Program-made: the position numbers and the translations under genes
The notes under the pieces: generated by a model
The model's input: only the letters and a program-made list of their open reading frames with translations
What the model was told of the DNA's origin: nothing
Database searches by the model: none
Assembly (NCBI GenBank): GCA_031282385.1
Contig: JAITDV010000344.1
Location: 1 to 10,262 of the forward strand
Source of the DNA: Planctomycetaceae bacterium
GTDB lineage: Bacteria > Planctomycetota > Planctomycetia > Pirellulales > Thermoguttaceae
Reading direction: 5' to 3'
Length of the DNA: 10,262 nt
In this document: positions 5,917 through 10,262 of the stretch, one piece after another
How the letters are laid out: each line of letters opens with the position of its first letter
Numbering within the stretch: position 1 is the first letter of the stretch

Positions 5917-8763
5917 GTGAAAATTCTGAAAATTTTAAAAGGATTTATGATAATGGTTTTGGTTTGTTTCGCTCTGTTCGGTGCATACAAACTTTTCAAA
6001 CCGGTGCCAGTTATCAATGTCCCAGCAGAGGACATGGAATATTTGCGGAAAATAGGAATAAATGTCGCCGAAGGCGGTAAAGCATCCGACAACGGAACTT
6101 CACCGTTGTTCGGAAATATAAGCGGCATACCACCATTAGACACAAACGGAAATAGCCAATTCCAAACGCCGCCGACATCTTTCAGTAATAATAACACAAC
6201 CAATAAAGAAAGTGTGCCGCCTTTTGGAATGACCGATAATAAAAATACCAGTTCCAACGCACCGCCATTCAACACAACCTTAACGCCAGCCGCATCCGCG
6301 TCAACCGGATTCAACTCCGCTCCCACTTGGGATTGCAACCATGAAAATACCAACCCTACACCACCATCGGCAACAAGTATCCCATTGTCAAACTCAACCT
6401 CGCCTTCCTCTACTAACTTGCCATCAATTTTTTCAGCAACCACTCCCAATCCGACTCTCACCGCAAATTTGACCAGACAAGTCGAAGTTGAATCCAAAGT
6501 TATTGCGCCAAGTTCGCCTTATGCATCACAACAAATTGCGCCGCCACTAACTGTTCCTTCATCACTTGTCCCGACAAATCCGGCAAATCAAATCACTCCA
6601 GTTTCTCCAACATCCGCTAATTCTACAACACAACCGGTTGCCCCAATTTTTCCACCTATCAGCAACCAACCCAACCAACAAAATCTGCCTAGCCAATCGA
6701 ACCCTTTCACGTTCACTAACTCTGAAACATCTGATGCTACATTGCCTTTTGCACCTTCAGCATTCCCAGTTGATGCAAATTTAACTCCGCCTCCGGCAAA
6801 TCTAATACAACCGGTTAATAATCAGACTTTGCCCCCGTCAACTCCAAATACTACAACAACGATTGTGCCGCCGCCTTCTCCGCCAGCATCACCGTCGCCG
6901 CCATCACCGCCGTTGGCTGTCTTGCCCAATAATTCGGAATTGAAATCGTCTGCCAATACTTCGGTTGCTTACAATTTACCGTCCGTTTTTGTAAACACCG
7001 GACTCAGAGACGACCTCGCTGCAAAAACACAACCCCCGACAACACAACTTGCCGAACAAAACTTATACAATAACCAACACCAAACAACAAATCCTTTTAA
7101 CCCAACATCAATAACGCCAGCATATATTTCCACCAATGATCCAAATTATTACTCATCTGCCGTTCCAATCTCAATTCTATCACCTCAGCCAGTTTCCTCC
7201 CCACAACAAATCAATACCTTGTTTTCATCTGACATGGTAATAATTGAAAAAACATCGCAACAATCTGATATTTCACCCAACACCGCTTCTACGTCATTGC
7301 AAAATAACAACACTAAAAACAACAATCCACATAACAATACATCTTTAATTAAACCGTTGCCGTTAGTTATTGAACCGGCAACACAAAATAAAACACAACC
7401 TGCTGAAACAAATGAAAGGTACATCAACTCGCAAAATGACAACAAAAAAAATAACCAAAACACAACAAACAATGAACCGAATTTGTGGAAAGATTATTTG
7501 ACTTCAACAAAACCAAATAACGAAGCAGTACTTGCGCCGGCTCGTGACGCGGCGGGAAATATTGCGGCGAGAGTCGCGTTTGCCAAGAATGAATCAAGCA
7601 TAAACAACAAATTTACTCCAAGTTTTGGGATAAATTCGGCGGATATTTTTCCCAATTCCGCAAATCAGACGTCGTCTGCTGCTATCTCAATTAATTCTGC
7701 CAGTACTATTTTGACGAATCCAATAGCGGTTGAAAGTTCGTTTGTCAATTCATCTGTCAATTCGCCTACTGAGTTGTCCAATCCGGTTGGCGGTGTGGTT
7801 GCTACTTCAAATTCGATGTTGATTGATTATGCGGTTGCCGGTCTTGATAAGAATTTAAATAAGAATTTTGGTTTGACGGGCAAGTCAATTAATTTTGCCG
7901 GCGGTAATTCAGGTCTGGATAAGTCAACACAAAACAAAGAAAAAGAACTTGAAACTAAATTCGATAGTACTGTTGTCGGTACTTCATCTGTAATACCGAC
8001 AATTCCATTTGTTCAACCTCCAATTGCTCCGCAACCTGTACTAATTACAAATAATTCAAACTCAGAAAATATTTTCGCAGATAACAACCCTAAAAAACTT
8101 CCAACAGAACAACGAGTACGTGAATCAATAATAATTTTTGTTACGGAACAAATGCGCGACTACAACACAAAAGATAAAACAAAAATGCATAGCGCGTTTG
8201 TTCAATTAAGCAAATTGTATGATCGGCAAGATTTGAGTGATATTGAGCGTGATTATGTTGCACCGGTTTTAGATCGTATGGCGTTGGAGTTGATCTATTC
8301 GGCAAAGTATCATGTTCTCGAACCGATGTATTGTGTCAAGGCTGAAGACACAATTGAATCAATAGCACGAAAATTTAGTATTTCGCCTTTTTTGTTATCT
8401 AAAATCAATGGTCTGAATATTGGCGAACGATTGGTAACAGGTAGTGAGTTGAAGGTTGTGCATGGACAATTTGACGCAAAAATTCACACCAAACGCGGAG
8501 AGTTAACTTTACTTTTAGGCGGCGTTTATGCAGGGCGGTTTCCGGTTGTAATCGGGAGAAATGTTATGAGTGTTCGCGGAGAATTTATTGTACAAAATAA
8601 AAATGTTGCAAATAATACAAAAATACTAACTTTGAACAACGGAATTACTTTGAACGGGTTAGGACAACAAATCTCTCAAAATTCACTTGGAGTATCGCAA
8701 GAAAATATTGAAGAGCTTTTTGATATTCTGACCGAAAATTCAGTTATTATTATGGAAGAATAA
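5917..8763 (+). CDS. membrane-anchored LysM protein with inactive L,D-transpeptidase-like C-terminus
   Basis: The product has 948 residues. Residues 1-8 are Lys-rich and 9-24 form one hydrophobic helix without a signal cleavage site, so the bulk should be exported and anchored (type II). Residues about 40-728 are low complexity, rich in Asn, Pro, Ser, Thr and Gln, with a PPPSPPASPSPPSPP stretch near 315-330; this part is likely disordered. Residues 730-797 look helical. Residues about 805-848 form a LysM domain (YCVKAEDTIESIARKFSISP), expected to bind peptidoglycan. Residues 852-948 resemble the YkuD L,D-transpeptidase fold (RGELTLLLGGVYAGRFPVVIG, and ENIEELFDIL at the end). The catalytic S-H/N-G-C-hydrophobic-R signature reads SQNSLG (920-925), the upstream HG reads NG (913-914), and the domain contains no Cys. 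It is also shorter than usual between 893 and 909. A binding or structural envelope role is inferred. The gene stands alone, with no partner gene nearby. Confidence 0.8.
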   Translation: MKILKILKGFMIMVLVCFALFGAYKLFKPVPVINVPAEDMEYLRKIGINVAEGGKASDNGTSPLFGNISGIPPLDTNGNSQFQTPPTSFSNNNTTNKESVPPFGMTDNKNTSSNAPPFNTTLTPAASASTGFNSAPTWDCNHENTNPTPPSATSIPLSNSTSPSSTNLPSIFSATTPNPTLTANLTRQVEVESKVIAPSSPYASQQIAPPLTVPSSLVPTNPANQITPVSPTSANSTTQPVAPIFPPISNQPNQQNLPSQSNPFTFTNSETSDATLPFAPSAFPVDANLTPPPANLIQPVNNQTLPPSTPNTTTTIVPPPSPPASPSPPSPPLAVLPNNSELKSSANTSVAYNLPSVFVNTGLRDDLAAKTQPPTTQLAEQNLYNNQHQTTNPFNPTSITPAYISTNDPNYYSSAVPISILSPQPVSSPQQINTLFSSDMVIIEKTSQQSDISPNTASTSLQNNNTKNNNPHNNTSLIKPLPLVIEPATQNKTQPAETNERYINSQNDNKKNNQNTTNNEPNLWKDYLTSTKPNNEAVLAPARDAAGNIAARVAFAKNESSINNKFTPSFGINSADIFPNSANQTSSAAISINSASTILTNPIAVESSFVNSSVNSPTELSNPVGGVVATSNSMLIDYAVAGLDKNLNKNFGLTGKSINFAGGNSGLDKSTQNKEKELETKFDSTVVGTSSVIPTIPFVQPPIAPQPVLITNNSNSENIFADNNPKKLPTEQRVRESIIIFVTEQMRDYNTKDKTKMHSAFVQLSKLYDRQDLSDIERDYVAPVLDRMALELIYSAKYHVLEPMYCVKAEDTIESIARKFSISPFLLSKINGLNIGERLVTGSELKVVHGQFDAKIHTKRGELTLLLGGVYAGRFPVVIGRNVMSVRGEFIVQNKNVANNTKILTLNNGITLNGLGQQISQNSLGVSQENIEELFDILTENSVIIMEE

Positions 8764-8912
8764 TAAAATTTCTAAAAACTTAATTGTTAGTAAAGTTATT
8801 TAACCTGTTTGTACTTTAGTTTTAACTATTCAGCCGCAAGGTTCAATTGTTTAGGAAAAAGCAGTAGGGAATAGAAACGAAACAGACAAAAAACGCAACG
8901 CTTTAAAGTAAA

Positions 8913-9072
8913 CAACCCTTATTATCCAATTTCCATTAGTAGCAGACAACGTTCCCTCAATGCGTCCTTATGTACTTATTTTTTCGATGGTAATATCAAA
9001 AAAACATAAGAGTATAAAGGCATGTTGGATGGAATTTTTGGCTACCAATGGAAATTTGACAAATAAGGGTTG
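8913..9072. repeat. 160-nt long imperfect palindrome (hairpin or MITE-like)
   Basis: CAACCCTTATT (8913-8923) pairs perfectly with AATAAGGGTTG (9062-9072). AATTTCCATTAGTAGC (8928-8943) pairs at 15 of 16 positions with GCTACCAATGGAAATT (9041-9056). Weaker pairing continues inward through CTTATTTTTTCGA (8975 onward) and TCAAAAAAACATAAG (8996-9010) to a small loop near 8990. The arms are about 70 bases each. I see no clear target-site duplication and no encoded protein. Confidence 0.7.
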
Positions 9073-9150
9073 GAATAGTAGAGCCGTTCGGAAAACGATG
9101 TTGTCGTGCATTGAAATCTCGTGCCTGAATAGTTACAATTAGAAAAAAAT

Positions 9151-9214
9151 TATACTGTTGATCGTACTAAAAATTACGCTCTTGAGTCATGCAATTTATA
9201 GTACGAGCAGTATA
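9151..9214 (-). repeat. dispersed intergenic palindromic repeat, family 1, copy 3
   Basis: This is the most complete copy: TATACTG at 9151-9157 and CAGTATA at 9208-9214 are inverted ends. The inner arms CGTACTAAAAATT and AATTTATAGTACG pair with one mismatch, and the central core ACGCTCTTGAGTCATGC is the same as in copy 2. It ends 44 bases before the purN start. Confidence 0.8.
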
Positions 9215-9258
9215 GAATTTCATAATTTAATGTTTCATTTTTTTTCGTTAAAAATTTT

Positions 9259-9918
9259 ATGTCAAAACGTAAACTTCGTCTTGCCGTTTTAATTTCGGGA
9301 ACGGGCCGTTCACTCAAGAATCTGATTAATCATATTTCAACCGGTGCTTTAACGGCGGAAATTGCAATAGTGATTTCGAGTACGCCATCAGCTGTAGGTT
9401 TGCAATACGCTGAAGAAGAATCTATTCCAATAGAGATAATTGAACGGCATAATTATCCAACACTTCCTGCTTTTAGTGAGCCGATATTTCAGGCTTGTCG
9501 GGAAAAGTATGTGGATTATGTTGTACTTGCGGGTTATTTGAAGTTGCTGGAGATTCCGCCGGATTTTCATAACAAGGTATTGAACATTCATCCGTCTCTC
9601 ATTCCGGCTTTTTGCGGCAAGGGATACTACGGTAATATCGTCCATTCAAAAGCACTAGAAATGGGCGTCAAAATATCCGGTTGTACTGTTCATTTCGTCG
9701 ATGAACATTACGATAACGGACCAATAATTCTGCAAAAAGCAGTTGATGTCATAGAAGGCGATACGCCAAATGTTCTTAACGATCGGGTATTTGATGCCGA
9801 ATGTATCGCATATCCAGAGGCGTTAGAATTGCTTGCCGAAGGTCGTGTTACCGTACAAGGAAGAATAGTAAAAATAGCACCGCCAAAAGACTCAAAAATA
9901 AACGAAATTGATTTCTAA
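9259..9918 (+). CDS. purN: phosphoribosylglycinamide formyltransferase (GART), PurN
   Basis: The 219-residue protein is of normal PurN length. It transfers a formyl group from 10-formyltetrahydrofolate to glycinamide ribonucleotide, the third step of de novo purine synthesis, in the cytoplasm. Seen: an N-terminal Rossmann-like strand and phosphate loop (LAVLISGTGRSLKNL, 8-22); the folate/active-site segment VLNIHPSLIPAFCGKGYYG (107-125) with the catalytic Asn109 and His111; and SGCTVHFVDEHYDNGPIILQ (140-159) with the conserved Asp148. All key residues of active enzymes are present. The ATG at 9259 has no Shine-Dalgarno sequence, only an AT-rich leader. No other pur gene is adjacent. Family 1 repeats lie just upstream and about 125 bases downstream, in opposite orientations. 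Confidence 0.95.
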   Translation: MSKRKLRLAVLISGTGRSLKNLINHISTGALTAEIAIVISSTPSAVGLQYAEEESIPIEIIERHNYPTLPAFSEPIFQACREKYVDYVVLAGYLKLLEIPPDFHNKVLNIHPSLIPAFCGKGYYGNIVHSKALEMGVKISGCTVHFVDEHYDNGPIILQKAVDVIEGDTPNVLNDRVFDAECIAYPEALELLAEGRVTVQGRIVKIAPPKDSKINEIDF

Positions 9919-10043
9919 TATCGTAACTTTCTGCCGTGTGTTTTTTTATCAAACAGTATAAGCGTAGAACTGTTGTAAGATGATGTTGGTGTGTTATCTA
10001 ACGCGGATTTATATTGGGCTTGGGCAAAAGATTAGTTGCAGAA

Positions 10044-10089
10044 ATACTGTTCACTCTATAAATTGCATGACTCAAGAACGTAAAAGCCT
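10044..10089 (+). repeat. dispersed intergenic repeat, family 1, copy 4
   Basis: This begins ATACTGTTC, contains AAATTGCATGACTCAAGAAC and ends GTAAAAGCCT. It matches copy 1 at about 41 of 46 positions and, like copy 1, lacks the second palindromic arm. With copy 3 it brackets purN in inverted orientation. Confidence 0.75.
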
Positions 10090-10180
10090 GCTTTAAAACA
10101 GACCTTTTCTCTAACCTAAAAATACATCAACGCAACAAAAAAACTACAACGAAAAACCGCCTTTAACTCCTCCGAGACCA

Positions 10181-10262
10181 CCCCTAACCCCTCCGAATGA
10201 GGGGAATAAGAAGATGCTTCCGAGAGAGGCGAATTATTCCCATCCTTCGGAGGGGTCAGGGG
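10181..10262. repeat. GC-rich extragenic palindrome at the window edge
   Basis: CCCCTAACCCCTCCGAATGA with GGGGAATAA (10181-10209) forms an inverted repeat with TTATTCCC...TCGGAGGGGTCAGGGG (10234-10262). The stem is about 29 bp with a few mismatches around a loop of about 24 bases. It is far richer in GC than its surroundings and may continue past the window end. Similar CCCCTCCGAAGG-type palindromes are known as dispersed extragenic repeats in several phyla. Confidence 0.7.

Larger units (their letters stand above)
8764..9258. other. 495-bp repeat-rich spacer before purN
   Basis: No convincing gene is present. It holds the 160-nt imperfect palindrome (8913-9072) and a family 1 palindrome (9151-9214). 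A 60-codon open frame (8960-9142) lies mostly inside the palindrome and resembles nothing, so I do not call it. No clear terminator follows the LysM gene, and no Shine-Dalgarno site precedes purN. Confidence 0.55.
9919..10262. other. 344-bp spacer after purN, repeats only
   Basis: No open frame of note was found. A T-run (9940-9947) follows the purN stop, but I see no matching stem. The rest holds family 1 copy 4 and the GC-rich palindrome at the window end. Confidence 0.5.

Noticed and set aside
5793..6497. Long minus-strand open frame (234 codons) opposite the LysM gene
   Set aside because: It is the antisense of the Pro/Ser/Thr/Asn-rich coding region, where biased codons leave the other strand open. 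Its translation shows no family features.
7185..7472. Minus-strand open frame with a hydrophobic, Phe/Leu/Cys-rich N-terminus
   Set aside because: It is a shadow of the Asn/Thr/Gln/Lys-rich linker; apparent membrane character arises from complementing A/C-rich codons.
8960..9142. 60-codon plus-strand open frame between the LysM gene and purN
   Set aside because: It lies mostly inside the 160-nt palindrome and has no ribosome site or recognisable sequence features.
1231..10089. CRISPR array made of the repeated cores
   Set aside because: Copies are kilobases apart, in both orientations, without regular spacers or cas genes.

Overview
This window looks like a chromosomal segment of a low-GC, AT-rich planctomycete, probably of the Pirellulales type. 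That placement is from memory of protein families; no search was run. Three things point to it: a short regulator fusing a BldC/MerR-like helix-turn-helix to a degenerate receiver, a dehydratase with a GHMP...MPGVIMCEAAAQ core, and a membrane-anchored protein ending in LysM plus an L,D-transpeptidase-like domain. Housekeeping genes are scattered on both strands, with long spacers full of repeats. There is no phage, CRISPR, transposase or defence gene.

Layout: (1) 2-370 (+), the 3' part of a FabZ-type hydroxyacyl-ACP dehydratase. (2) 552-1214 (+), an FmdE-family metal protein with a C-terminal zinc ribbon. (3) A convergent spacer with hairpins and a dispersed repeat. (4) 1432-3222 (-), aspS. 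(5) 3484-4173 (-), queC, with near-identical 41-bp repeats on both sides. (6) A strong 20-bp-stem terminator at 4344-4391. (7) 4511-5083 (-), the HTH/pseudo-receiver regulator. (8) An 833-bp divergent spacer holding a start-less open frame that may be a gene remnant. (9) 5917-8763 (+), a 948-residue anchored protein with a roughly 700-residue Asn/Pro/Ser/Thr-rich linker, a LysM domain and a transpeptidase-like domain that has lost its catalytic residues. (10) A 495-bp spacer dominated by a 160-nt imperfect palindrome and one dispersed palindromic repeat. (11) 9259-9918 (+), purN. (12) A 344-bp terminal spacer with another copy of the dispersed repeat and a GC-rich palindrome at the window edge.

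The genes do not form one pathway. They cover fatty acid or lipid synthesis (FabZ-like), translation (AspRS), tRNA modification (QueC), purine synthesis (PurN), transcription control and the cell envelope. Genes are monocistronic or nearly so, and spacers are long.

The most distinctive signals are the apparently inactive L,D-transpeptidase domain and the dense set of intergenic palindromic repeats. One repeat family has four copies in 10 kb, in both orientations, and two of them bracket purN.
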